The notes below the pieces were generated by a model, which did not search any database, was not told the DNA's origin, and saw only the letters and a list, made by a program, of their open reading frames with translations. Both the position numbers and the translations under genes were made by a program. Below are positions 27,650 to 38,000 of a stretch of 64,000 nt of DNA, piece after piece (positions within the stretch are counted from its first letter, which is position 1; the number at the start of each line of letters is the position of its first letter). Origin of the DNA: an uncultured Opitutaceae bacterium (lineage in GTDB: Bacteria; Verrucomicrobiota; Verrucomicrobiia; Opitutales; Opitutaceae); NCBI GenBank assembly GCA_951813085.1, contig OX638348.1:4674501-4738500 (forward strand), given 5' to 3'.

Positions 27650-29179
27650 TCAGTGTATGTGCAGGTGCCTGACGTTTTGGTACCATTCGGAAACCTCTTG
27701 CAGGAGTCGCCGTTCTACGCCGACAACGGCTTCATAGAAGGAGCTCGGCACGATTAAGATGCTCATCGATTCGCGGCTCCGCTCGAACGCGCTCTTCATT
27801 TCCGAAAACCGCGCTAAGCGCCGATCGATATCAAGCGCGCTCTTGATGGATATCATCAGCATTGAGAGAATCGGAAGTATTATGGTGGATTTGCCCAGCC
27901 AGTCGTTTTTGGTATAATCTGATTCCTGTAGTTGGTCAGTAACGACGGTATGAGCGTGATCGACGTGAGCCTCGCCATGTCCAAAGGAATGCTCTGCCGC
28001 GTAGATGCACGCGGCCACGATGGCGGCGCCGAGGAATACCCAGAAGAGTCGATTTAGCCAGGATTGCGTTGGTCGGAGCGCGTTCACCCGCCGGGTATAG
28101 TACTCGATCTGGTCGTCCACGCGCTGACTCAGGTAGTTGGCTCGGTTCTGCTCCCAATCTATCTCCGGGTCCAATCTGCTGTGAACCAGATTGTACAAGG
28201 GCCGGGCGATTTGGCCAAATTGATAGAAGCTTTCCCAAAGCTGGTCCATTGCGCTTCGGGGGAGGAAGGCTCCGCAAGATTTAAGGCTACGAATCACTTC
28301 GCTCAGTCCTCTCAGCATGAACCATCGTTCGTGAAGCCGCTGGCGTTGAGCGAAAAAGAATACGCAGAGAGCGATGAGCAATAGAATTACTTTTGCAATG
28401 CCCCAGCCAGGGAAGGCGAATCCCAATCCAATGGTTGCGATGATTGTTGCAACCGCGTGAATGGATAAATTGGATACAGATAGGAATCGATGTTGAGGCG
28501 CCGCCTTGCTCGCCTCTCGATCTACGGTTTCCAGAATTTCATCGATTGCGGATTGAGCGTTCGCACGAGCGTCGGCATCTATTGAAACGGAGGCGAACCG
28601 TTCGACTTCCTCTGCGGTTGGATCGGTAAAGGTCGTTTCGAATCGCTCCCAGGCAAGTTCACCGGAATGCGCATGTATCCAACCGAAGGGCAATTTCTTT
28701 GCCTTAGCTGCTTGCACGATTTGAGCAGTGCCTCCGAGACCTCTTTCTTCGCCCCCATCCCAGCAAAAGAGCATCATGTCGGATGCGTTCAAAATATCTA
28801 TGCCGCATTTATAGAAAGCCGCTTCGCGACTGCGCGATCCCTTCAACGACTCGACTGAGATCGCTCCGTCGAGGGCACTATCGAAGCGTTCTCTCCATTC
28901 GGCGGCGATTGCCTCGCGAAACTGATCCACTTCGAAGGGAAGCAAAACATGATAAGGTACGTTCGTTTGAAGGCAGGCTTCCGCCATGAGGATATCCGCG
29001 CCTTTAGCTAGGGAGAGGAAGCACTCAATCGTGCCCTCAACCTTCTTCCCGGCCTCTCCGATGCTGAGCGCGAAGGAGGAGGCGAGCAGCGCTTCGTCCG
29101 CCAGCTCGCGATGGCCAGAGAACCCGATCCTCCATACGGGATGGGGAAAAACGAAGCTGTTGGCGGCGCGCGTACTCAT
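27650..29179 (-). CDS. SLOG-domain protein with SLATT-like four-helix membrane region
   Basis: 509 aa. Residues about 15-170 match a SLOG (LOG/DprA-like nucleotide-binding) domain: IGFSGHREL, AKGADILMAEACL, VPYHVLLPF, and a later LFCWDGGEERGLGGT. Four hydrophobic helices follow in two pairs (about 238-258, 261-278; 376-396, 430-447). After each pair comes a helical stretch typical of SLATT domains (RLHERWFMLRGLSEVIRSL; ERRLLQEVSEWYQN). SLOG-SLATT proteins were proposed to sense a nucleotide signal and perforate the inner membrane in counter-invader systems (Burroughs and co-workers). It is divergent, 95 bp apart, from a channel/TrkA-N/RyR gene, a combination expected for such systems. The function is inferred. 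Confidence 0.75.
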   Translation of the reverse strand: MSTRAANSFVFPHPVWRIGFSGHRELADEALLASSFALSIGEAGKKVEGTIECFLSLAKGADILMAEACLQTNVPYHVLLPFEVDQFREAIAAEWRERFDSALDGAISVESLKGSRSREAAFYKCGIDILNASDMMLFCWDGGEERGLGGTAQIVQAAKAKKLPFGWIHAHSGELAWERFETTFTDPTAEEVERFASVSIDADARANAQSAIDEILETVDREASKAAPQHRFLSVSNLSIHAVATIIATIGLGFAFPGWGIAKVILLLIALCVFFFAQRQRLHERWFMLRGLSEVIRSLKSCGAFLPRSAMDQLWESFYQFGQIARPLYNLVHSRLDPEIDWEQNRANYLSQRVDDQIEYYTRRVNALRPTQSWLNRLFWVFLGAAIVAACIYAAEHSFGHGEAHVDHAHTVVTDQLQESDYTKNDWLGKSTIILPILSMLMISIKSALDIDRRLARFSEMKSAFERSRESMSILIVPSSFYEAVVGVERRLLQEVSEWYQNVRHLHIH

Positions 29180-29274
29180 TCAACGGCACTATTGGGAATT
29201 TTTCGTGAGCTAGAAGCAAAAAAACCGCATAGCGGAGGGTTGACCCGAAGCGGTTGCCTCGCAGTCTGGCAGTG

Positions 29275-31167
29275 ATGGGACTGAGACTCAGGATTTTGGT
29301 GGCGACGATTGGGTTGGCCGCTGCGATTTTGGGCATGACCGGTGTATTCGAGCTACTCGATCCCTCCCTCTCTTTCAAAGCGCGGCTTCTCGAATCAATC
29401 TACCTTTCGCTGCATCTATTCACGATTTCCTATCCGGACTATCTCGTTTATGCGACATCGGATGAAGGGCTAGGATACTCGATCAGCTGGCAATTGCAGA
29501 TTGCCCGATTTATCGCTCCCATCGTTACCGTTACGGCAGCGGTTAGCTTGTTTTCGGCAGTTCTCGAAAAGGGGGTCAAGCGGTTGAAGGTAGCGCTCTT
29601 CTATCGGCAGCATGCGGTTGTATACGGATTCAACCTTCGTTCGAAGTTGATGTGCGAGGATCTTCTCTCGAATGGAAAGAAGGTGATTGTCATTGATCTT
29701 GGCCTGGACGAGCAGGAGCTGGATTGGGCGCGTAAAAAAGGAATCGTTGCTTTTCAGCGTTCTGGAACGGATTCGGAGGCGCCTCGATTGTGCAAGGCGG
29801 AAAAGGCCAAGTATTTGTTCGCTGCCTACGACGACGATGCTTTGAATTTGAAGATCCTCGTCCGCGCCTATCAACGAAATCGCGAAATCTACGAGTCGTT
29901 GTTGGACGATCGGAAAAATTAGCAGCTGATAAATTTTCGACTCATTTTTATGCCCATTTTTCTGAAGCGTCCTTCAAGCGGCTGAAGTTTGGAGGGCAAT
30001 TCTCCAACCTGGACGGTTATTTCAAGCTGTACATTTTCAATGTGTACGATCAATCCGCCAAACGGCTCGTCAAGAAGATCTACCAAGGGTATTCGCAGCG
30101 CGTCCTTTCGGGCGAGCCGATCCACGTCTACTTGTTCGGGCTCGGCGCTTCGGGAGCGGCAATGCTGGAGCAGCTGGTTCGAATGGCTTACTTCAAGAAG
30201 GGGTCTCAGGTGAGAATATCAGTATTCGATGACAAGGTCGAAGACTGGAATCGACTCGTATCGACTTTTCCAATATTGGAGCCATCGTCCGATTCTATAG
30301 CGAACGAAGGCAATGCGCGACTCGCACGGTTGAGAGCTGAAACCTGTTTCCCGGAGATCTCGTTTTATGAGCTCGATCTCGATAGCGAGTCGCTGGTTTC
30401 GGGAAGTGCGCTGGGAGACGATGCGGATGAGACCGAGATTCGCATCGCGGTTCTGTGCCGGAGCGAATCAACGCGCAATTTAGCCCTAGCTGACAGCTTG
30501 GTGCAGCAGCGCCGCTACCCGATCGAGGAGATCTTTGTTCGTTCTGACGAACCCGAATCGGAAATTAGAAAATACGTTCGATCGAAAATGGCGCGCAAGC
30601 GCTTGAGCAGCTTCCCCCCCTCAAGACGAAATTTGCCGATTGGATGCTTTGAGAGAGAATCGGACCGAGCGTCTCGCTCGTGTGATGCACGAGGCCTATT
30701 TGTCGGAGATCCGCGAAAAATCGCCTACGCGGCCTTCCAATGCGTCCTAGGAAAGACTCGATGAATCCTTCAAGGAATCGAATAGAAGAGCTGCGGCGCA
30801 TATCGAGATCAAGTGCGCTCTTCTGGGTTTGAAGGAGTTTGATCTCGAATCGTCCAGGGACCTCAACGAAACGGCGGAAGAGCTGCGGCGAACGCTCAAT
30901 CGTCCTGAGCAGCGCGACGAATTGGAAATGCTCTCTGAATGCGAGCACAATCAATGGTGCGCGGAAAAGCTCCTCGATGGCTGGATTCCTTGTCCCGATC
31001 GGAACGATGCCTTGAAGCATCACCCAAATCTGGTGCCTTGGGACCTCTATGAATTGACGATGAACGATGTCTTTTCGGGATTTGCTTCTTTGACCGAAGA
31101 GGACAAATCCAAAGACCGCCACAACATAACGAAGATTCCGGACTACTTGGAGGAAATCGCAAATTAG
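29275..31167 (+). pseudogene. Channel-like / TrkA-N / RyR-domain protein, interrupted
   Basis: The start is the ATG at 29275; an in-frame TTG at 29254 is less likely. Part 1 (to about 29914) has two membrane helices around a pore-like segment (residues 5-28 and 79-96), then a TrkA-N/RCK nucleotide-binding fold (VVYGFNLRSKL, KVIVIDLG). Part 2 (about 29917-30614) has a second Rossmann-like fold (HVYLFGLGASGAAML). Part 3 (about 30621-31167) is a ryanodine-receptor (RyR) domain (ESNRRAAAHI, EHNQWCAEKLLDGW, HPNLVPWDLYEL, DRHNITKIP). Lesions: A5 for A6 at 29914-29918, C7 for C6 at 30614-30620, and a TAG at 30748-30750 where Trp is expected (S-[W]-E-R-L). Restored, it would be about 630 aa. It is probably a recently disabled partner of the SLOG-SLATT gene. 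Confidence 0.75.
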
Positions 31168-31227
31168 GGTGAGATCCGGGAGCTCTAGTCGGGACTGGAC
31201 TATTGGTGATCCTGAGGGACACGATAG

Positions 31228-32775
31228 CTAGAGAGCGGGTCCCCAGCGAAGCGTTTGCGTGCGATCGATGACGATTTCCGTATCGTTGGATTGAGCAGGT
31301 CCGGTTCGGCTCGTGCCGCGGGCGATTACCCACGTTAGTCTTTGAGTGAGATGTTCGACGATTTCCGGATATTGGCTGGCAACATCGGTGGTCTCGGCGA
31401 CGTCTCGATCCAAATTGTAAAGCTCTACTCGTCGGGGCTTGCCTCGGTCGTTGTTCAAGTTGCCGGTAGCATTGAGAAAAACGATTTTCCAGAGGCCTTC
31501 TTGATAGGCGAATTCACCGTGAGTGGATTGGCTAATTACGTGATCGCGCATGGGTGGCTCTGATTCGCCCAAAAGCTGGGGAAGAAAGCTGAGACTGTCT
31601 TCGGCCGCGTTTTGCGGGAGGGATTCGCCAAGCAGCTCAGCTACGGTGGCGAAGGTGTCATTCAGGCTCAGGATTTGGTCGCTTTGCGAACCAGCGTCTA
31701 CTTTCCCCGGCCAGCGCGCCAGATAAGGAACGCGGTGCCCGCCCTCCCAAACATTGCTCTTGTGCCCTCGAAATTCCCCGCTGGGCTTGTGGCCCGCGTC
31801 GAGCAGTTCCTCAAGACCGGTGTAGTGGGAGTGCCCGTTGTCGGCGGTGAAGATGACGAGTGTTTCGTCCGCTATTCCGGCGTCGTCCACCGCCTTGATG
31901 ACCTGACCTGCGGACCAATCGGTTTCCATTACGAAATCAGCGATCGGGGCAATGCCGCTCTTCCCCTTGAATTGGGCTGACGGCACCACCGGCTCGTGCG
32001 GCGAGGTCATGGAGAAGAATAGGAAGAAGGGATCATTTTCTTTAGATTTCTCATGTACGTAGTCCACGGCTCGTCGAGTGATTTCAGGAAGGATTTCGTC
32101 GAATTTCCATTCGGGAGCGATAGGCGATCCTGCGAATCCCTGTGGCATGACCGTTCCTTCATTGGGATCGTATTCGTATTTTTCGGACGGCTGAATCGTT
32201 ACACGGTCGTTTTCGATGTAGGTGAAAGGAGCGAAATTGGGGACGTGCGTCCCGAAGTAGTAGTCGAACCCACGCGTAATGGGTCCATCCTCTATAGGCT
32301 TCGTGAAATCCCAATTCAATTTCATGAGGCCATTGCGCTTCTCGACCATTTGGCTAGGTTGGTCCCCCGCCCAATTCCAACCGAGATGCCATTTCCCGAT
32401 ACATGCGGTATCGTATCCACTTTCTTGTAGAAATCCGGGTAGGGTGAGTCGATCCTTCGCGATAAGGGGTGGCTCGTAGCAGGCGATGACCCATTCCTGC
32501 AGGCGCGTTCTCCAAGCGTAGCGTCCCGTGAGCAAGCCATAGCGGGAAGGCGTACAGCAGGCGGTGTTGGCATGGGCATTGGTAAATCGCTTGGATTCCG
32601 AGCTGAACTTATCCAAGTACGGAGTCGCAATTTTGTTGTCAGGATAGTGAGCCTGAATATCGCCGACCCCGAAATCGTCAGCCAAAATGATGACGACATT
32701 GGGTCGCTCGGCCTGGGCGGAGACAGCTAAGCCAAACAGAAGAGAACAGAGGATAATAAAGGATTTGGATATCAC
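31228..32775 (-). CDS. Exported arylsulfatase
   Basis: 515 aa with a signal peptide ending VSAQA-ER. Motifs: IILADDFGVGDIQ (metal Asp pair), formylglycine signature CTPSRYGLLTGRYAWR, GKWHLGWN, FTADNGHSH and WEGGHRVPYLARWPG. It is closest in type to the sulfatase at 15770-17239, sharing the TGRY-x-WR segment and the RVPFLARW-like block. It is followed on the same strand by the end of no other gene; the upstream esterase at 32829 is 53 bp away and may share a transcript. A sulfated glycan is the likely substrate, cleaved outside the cytoplasm. Confidence 0.9.
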   Translation of the reverse strand: MISKSFIILCSLLFGLAVSAQAERPNVVIILADDFGVGDIQAHYPDNKIATPYLDKFSSESKRFTNAHANTACCTPSRYGLLTGRYAWRTRLQEWVIACYEPPLIAKDRLTLPGFLQESGYDTACIGKWHLGWNWAGDQPSQMVEKRNGLMKLNWDFTKPIEDGPITRGFDYYFGTHVPNFAPFTYIENDRVTIQPSEKYEYDPNEGTVMPQGFAGSPIAPEWKFDEILPEITRRAVDYVHEKSKENDPFFLFFSMTSPHEPVVPSAQFKGKSGIAPIADFVMETDWSAGQVIKAVDDAGIADETLVIFTADNGHSHYTGLEELLDAGHKPSGEFRGHKSNVWEGGHRVPYLARWPGKVDAGSQSDQILSLNDTFATVAELLGESLPQNAAEDSLSFLPQLLGESEPPMRDHVISQSTHGEFAYQEGLWKIVFLNATGNLNNDRGKPRRVELYNLDRDVAETTDVASQYPEIVEHLTQRLTWVIARGTSRTGPAQSNDTEIVIDRTQTLRWGPAL

Positions 32776-32828
32776 TTGTTTTGGGTGTCAAAGGGTAGGG
32801 ACTGTCTGGCAGTCGGGCGCCGCCTTTC

Positions 32829-33770
32829 TTATTCAATAGATTTCAGGAATTTCTCCACACGTGGCTGCCCCTTCAGGTATCCAAGCGAGTTTAAAAACGT
32901 GTCCATCTCGGTTACAGTGGCGACGAACATCGCATTCTCCGCACGACCGTAGTTGAAAAACCCATGCGGCTGCCCTTCGTAGGTTAAGAGCTCGCATCGA
33001 TTTCCTTTGGCTTTGGATTTTTCGGCAAATAGTTTGGCGGATTCGATGGGAACGGTGGTATCCGCGTTTCCATGAAAAATAATCGCCGGAGGCTGATTCG
33101 CGCTAATGTTGTGGTAAGGCGATAGGGATTCAGGAGATACGCCCATTCGATCTTTGATAGAGGCGACTCGTTCACTAGGAATGGGGTACTTCTTTTCGAC
33201 CGGAGCTACGACGAGGGCTGGGTTGAACAAGCAAAGAGCATTAGGAACGGCGCTAACCGAATGGTCGTCTTGCGGATCGTCAAGTCCATCAATCGTCCCA
33301 AGAGCTCCCGCGAGGTGGCCGCCCGCCGATCCACCCCCAGCGGCGATTCGGTCAGGATCGATCCCAAGTCGTTTGGCGTTGGAACGCACGTAGCGCATGG
33401 CCGATTTCGCATCTTGGAAACAGGAGATTGCTTTAGTGCCATGCCGTCCTGAAACGCGATACTCCACCGTGATCGCGACCATTCCGCGCGATGCGAGATA
33501 CTTGCATTGATTGATAAATTGCTCCGGTGTACCACTCCTCCAGCCGCCGCCGAAATAGAAGACGATGGCGGGTCGGGACTGATTTTCGCGGTGATCCTCG
33601 GGCGTGAAAATATGCAAAGGCAAAGAGACATCCCCAACGGTCTTGTAGATTTCTGTCGACGCGCCGGGTAAGGTCTCGGGCGCGGGCGTAACCTGTTGCT
33701 GATTTTGCCCGTGGGCGAGGGACGCTGCCACGATCGCGCCGATCGTAAGGATCAAGGGGTAGAGTTTCAT
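32829..33770 (-). CDS. Exported alpha/beta-hydrolase (esterase)
   Basis: 313 aa with a signal peptide (MKLYPLILTIGAIVAASLAHG). The catalytic features are FGGGWRSG (oxyanion hole, with Phe in place of the usual His), GGGSAGG (nucleophile Ser), HGNADTTVP (Asp) and GQPHGFF (His). It is a paralogue of the enzyme at 9145-10047. The pairing with a downstream sulfatase suggests removal of acyl groups from a sulfated polysaccharide. It is divergent from the Gfo/Idh/MocA gene. Confidence 0.85.
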   Translation of the reverse strand: MKLYPLILTIGAIVAASLAHGQNQQQVTPAPETLPGASTEIYKTVGDVSLPLHIFTPEDHRENQSRPAIVFYFGGGWRSGTPEQFINQCKYLASRGMVAITVEYRVSGRHGTKAISCFQDAKSAMRYVRSNAKRLGIDPDRIAAGGGSAGGHLAGALGTIDGLDDPQDDHSVSAVPNALCLFNPALVVAPVEKKYPIPSERVASIKDRMGVSPESLSPYHNISANQPPAIIFHGNADTTVPIESAKLFAEKSKAKGNRCELLTYEGQPHGFFNYGRAENAMFVATVTEMDTFLNSLGYLKGQPRVEKFLKSIE

Positions 33771-33893
33771 AGCTGCACGCTACGGGGGCGCTCTCGTGAA
33801 TGGAAGCAAATTTGAGGGCGCGAATATTGGCCATCGTCGCGACCGCAGATTATTTGAGTTGTACGATTCGAGCGATTGGATCATTGGATAGAG

Positions 33894-34922
33894 ATGAGCG
33901 AGAAATTGAGAGTAGGCGCATTGGGAATGACCCATGACCATATTTGGACGGAAGCCGATGCTGCAGCGCAATGTGGAGAAATCGAATGGGTAGCTGGGGC
34001 GGATCCCAATGAACCCTTGGCCAAGCGATTCGCTGAAACCTATAGGTGCCCCGTCTACGCGTCCGCGTCCGAGCTGCTAGCTAAGGAGTCGTTAGATGCG
34101 GTTTACGTCTTTGGCAGCAATCAAGAGGGCGCGGCTCTCGCGCTCGAAGCGATGGAGCGGGGATTGCACGTGTTGATCGAAAAGCCGCTGGCAGCGAATC
34201 TCGCCGACGCCAACCGCATGGTCGAGTCGGCGCGGAAGAATGGGGTTCATCTCGTAGTGAACTGGCCCTTCAATTGGTGGCCCCAGTTGCAGCGGGCGCT
34301 AGAAATCGCCGATGCCGGAGAGTTAGGCGAGATGCGAAGCGCAACCTATCGATCCGCTCATTGCGGTCCAGAAGAGCTGGGCTGCTCGCAGTATTTTTGC
34401 GATTGGCTCTTCGATGCGGAGCAGAATGGGGGTGGAGCTATGATGGACTATTGCTGCTATGGATCGGTTCTGGCAGCGGCTCTGATGGGAATGCCTGAAT
34501 CGGTAACGGGAATGGCTGGTGGTCAGGCGAAGGATTTTCTTTCAGTAGAAGACAGCGGTATCATGGCGATGAAGTATCCTAGTGGAATGGCGGTCGCCAC
34601 CGCCTCGTGGACGCAGATCGGAAATTTAACCAGCTACGTAACCGCAATCTATGGTTCGCAGGGCACGTTGCTTGTGGAACCTTATGACAAGGGGAAGCTG
34701 TATTGGGCAACCAAGGACAATCCCGAAGGATCGGAGATTGACATCCCCGAACCGGAGCCCAGGTTGCGCGATTCCGCGCGTCATTTCGTCGACGTTGTCA
34801 AGCGGGGCGGGGAGGTCTTTCTTCTTTGCCGGGCGGACTATTCGCGAGATGCCCAAGAGATCCTGGAAGCAGGGATGCGTTCAGCGGCATCTGGTCAAAG
34901 CGTGTCCTTGCCCATCGCCTAG
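33894..34922 (+). CDS. Gfo/Idh/MocA family oxidoreductase
   Basis: 342 aa from the ATG at 33894 (GGATAGAG just upstream); an in-frame TTG at 33876 is possible. The N-terminal nucleotide fold starts [10 protein letters not shown], a relaxed G-x-G-x-x-G, followed by [13 protein letters not shown]. The family EKPLAAN motif is near residue 103. The C-terminal sheet domain carries a tyrosine/cysteine-rich [16 protein letters not shown]. There is no signal peptide, so it is cytoplasmic and presumably NAD(P)-dependent on a sugar or sugar derivative. Members can work with DUF1080-type keto-glycoside hydrolases; one is encoded at 14964 but not adjacent. Substrate unknown. Confidence 0.85.
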   Translation: MSEKLRVGALGMTHDHIWTEADAAAQCGEIEWVAGADPNEPLAKRFAETYRCPVYASASELLAKESLDAVYVFGSNQEGAALALEAMERGLHVLIEKPLAANLADANRMVESARKNGVHLVVNWPFNWWPQLQRALEIADAGELGEMRSATYRSAHCGPEELGCSQYFCDWLFDAEQNGGGAMMDYCCYGSVLAAALMGMPESVTGMAGGQAKDFLSVEDSGIMAMKYPSGMAVATASWTQIGNLTSYVTAIYGSQGTLLVEPYDKGKLYWATKDNPEGSEIDIPEPEPRLRDSARHFVDVVKRGGEVFLLCRADYSRDAQEILEAGMRSAASGQSVSLPIA

Positions 34923-35044
34923 GAGAAAGCCGCTCTCAAAGGTGGCGCTCAAAGATGGACTGCATCTCGAAACCTAGGCTGGCGTTCGTTTTCCTGATTC
35001 CGCGCTTGCCCGGTCCGTGGGAAGTTCTCAACTTGCCTTGCGTA

Positions 35045-38000
35045 ATGATCATTCTTCGAGGCGCTCCGTCCCACTCAGAATTTAGGCTCCAGAAATTGCT
35101 AGCCGAACTGTCCGCCGCGGGAGTCCCGATCAATGGGGTCTATGCGGAATTCGTACATGTAGCGGAGACGAAGGCGTCGCTTACCGATGAAGAGCAATCG
35201 ATTTTGGAGAAGCTTCTCACCTATGGGCCTTCTTTAAAGGAACACAATGCTTCAGGTCTTTGCCGAGTCGTTGCCCCGCGCCCAGGAACGCTCTCGCCGT
35301 GGTCATCCAAGGCGACGGACATCGCTCACATTTGTGGCTTGTCGAGCCTGGTCCGCGTAGAGCGAGCGATCGCTTATTGGGTAGACTTGAGCGTGGAAGC
35401 TCTCTCCGAGACGCAGATGGCTACGCTTGATCGGCAATTGCTTGATCGAATGACGCAGGCCGTATTCGGAAGCCCTGATGAATTGGATGCGCTTTTCCGG
35501 CATGAGGCGCCGGTGACGTTCAATTCCATCCCGGTTTTGTCGCAAGGGAAGCAAGCGATCGTCGATGCGGACGAAGCCCTTGGCCTGGCGCTCGCGAATG
35601 ACGAGGTAGACTACTTAGTAGAGAATTTCCAGAATTTGGGCCGCGATCCCAACGATATCGAGCTCATGATGTTCGCCCAAGCGAATTCCGAGCATTGCCG
35701 GCACAAGATCTTCAATGCGAGCTGGGATATCGATGGGGAGGCTCAGGAATTGTCGCTCTTCAAGATGATTCAGAATACTTTCGAGATGCGGAGCGAAGGA
35801 ATTCTCTCTGCATACAAGGATAACGCGGCTGTATTCGAAGGGAGCCGGGCAAATCGCTTCTTTGCGGATCCTAATAGCCATGCGTACGTATCCAGCGAAG
35901 AGGAGATCGATATCCTCTGCAAAGTTGAGACGCACAACCATCCGACCGCGATCGCTCCGTTTCCGGGAGCTTCAACGGGTTCGGGTGGCGAGATACGCGA
36001 CGAAGGGGCGACCGGCGTCGGGTCGAAGCCGAAGGCAGGCTTGACCGGTTTTACCGTATCGAATTTGAAAATACCCGGCGCGATTCGCCAATGGGAACAG
36101 GATTTTGGAAAGCCCAATCGTATCGTTTCCGCCTTGGATATCATGATCGAAGGACCGCTTGGAGGAGCGGCCTTCAACAACGAGTTTGGCCGACCCAATA
36201 TACTCGGCTATTTCCGGACATTCGAGCAGGCAGTGCCCGCGAAGCAAATTAAGAGTGTAGAGCTAGGAACGAAAAATGAAGAAGAGAATTTAAAGGAAGA
36301 ATTAAGAGTTAAGAATGAAGAAGTAGGGGATGACTCAGAAAGAACTGAATCCGTAGATAGCGAATCTGTCCCTGCTTCTGAATTCAGCCCTGCAACGGAG
36401 ATTCGTGGCTACCACAAGCCTATCATGCTCGCTGGTGGCCTAGGAAATATCCGTCGCGAGCACATCGAAAAGGGAGAGGTCGCTCACGGCGACAAGCTGG
36501 TAGTGCTCGGAGGGCCCGCGATGTTGATTGGACTCGGCGGAGGCGCTGCGAGCTCTATGGATAGCGGCTCGGGTGAGGAGGATCTCGATTTCGCGAGCGT
36601 GCAACGGGACAATCCAGAGATGGAGCGGCGCTGCCAGGAGGTGATCGATCGTTGCTGGGCCCTTGGCTCGGAAAATCCGATCGTATTCATTCACGATGTC
36701 GGAGCCGGTGGACTATCGAACGCGATGCCGGAGCTCGTAAATGATGCCGGTAAAGGTGGCCGCTTCGATCTGCGTAAGATCAATAGCGATGAACCTGGAA
36801 TGAGCCCTTTGGAAATTTGGTGCAACGAATCCCAGGAGCGCTACGTGATGGCGATTCCGGCGAGTCGCATAGATACGTTCACTTCGATTTGCGATCGAGA
36901 GCGTTGTCCTTTTGCGATCATTGGGGATGCGACCGATGAGCGGCAACTGGTTCTAGAAGATCCGCATTTTGAAAATCGACCCATTGATATGCCGCTCAAT
37001 GCGCTTCTTGGTAAGCCACCCCGTATGCATCGGAACGAGAAGCGGCTTCGGCGGGACCTTATCCCACTCAGCCTTGAGGGGATCTCGCTCGAGGAAGCGG
37101 CCCGCCGCGTACTCTCGCACCCTACCGTGGCGGATAAGACATTCTTGATTACGATTGGCGATCGGACAGTTACCGGGCTCATCCATCGCGATCAAATGGT
37201 GGGTCCGTGGCAAGTCCCAGTAGCGGATTGCGCGGTAACCGCGTCATCTTTTGACGGATACGCTGGCGAGGCGATGTCGATCGGGGAACGCACTTCGACA
37301 GCGGTCAATAGCGCGGCTGCCTCAGCCCGTTTGGCCGTAGGCGAAGCCCTGACTAATCTCGCCGCAGCCCAAATAGGGCCGCTAACAAGGGTGAATCTGT
37401 CAGCCAATTGGATGGCGGCTCCATCCGTTGAGGGCGATGGCGCTGATCTTTACGATGCCGTTAAAGCTGTCGGAATGGAGCTCTGCCCAGAGCTAGGCGT
37501 GACTATTCCTGTGGGCAAGGACTCCATGAGCATGAGCACGAAGTGGGAGGACGAAACCGGCAAGAAGCGTGTCACGGCTCCAACATCGCTCATCGTTAGC
37601 GCGTTCGCTCGATGCGATGATATTCGACTCTCCCTAACGGCTCAGCTTGACCAGAATTTGGATACAAGCCTGATTCTAATTGATCTAGGGCGTGGGCAGA
37701 ACCGCTTGGGGAGTTCCATTCTCGGACAGACATTGTCGCAAATGGGAAAAATCACTCCCGATGTAGATAGTCCCGAGGATCTCAAGAATTTCTGGAACGC
37801 GATTCAGCAGTTAGGGAAAGAAGAGAAGATCCTCGCATATCATGATCGGTCAGATGGCGGATTGTTTGCAGCAGCGGTCGAGATGGCGTTCGCTGGAAAC
37901 GTAGGAATCAATCTTGAGGCGCTGAGCGAAGGCGACCCTTTTGGGCCCCTGTTTGCGGAAGAGCTGGGAGCATTGATACAGGTTAGCGGAAGCGACCTTG

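Noticed and set aside
29890-29925. Programmed -1 frameshifting joining the two halves of the RyR gene
   Set aside because: The run is A5 but the zero-frame Lys codon would have to slip onto GAA, which pairs poorly, and a second shift and a stop codon follow downstream. A missing base in the A-run explains it better.
34826-35044. N-terminal extension of PurL starting inside the Gfo/Idh/MocA gene
   Set aside because: It overlaps a well-supported gene in another frame and its residues do not resemble PurL; the family sequence begins at the ATG at 35045.
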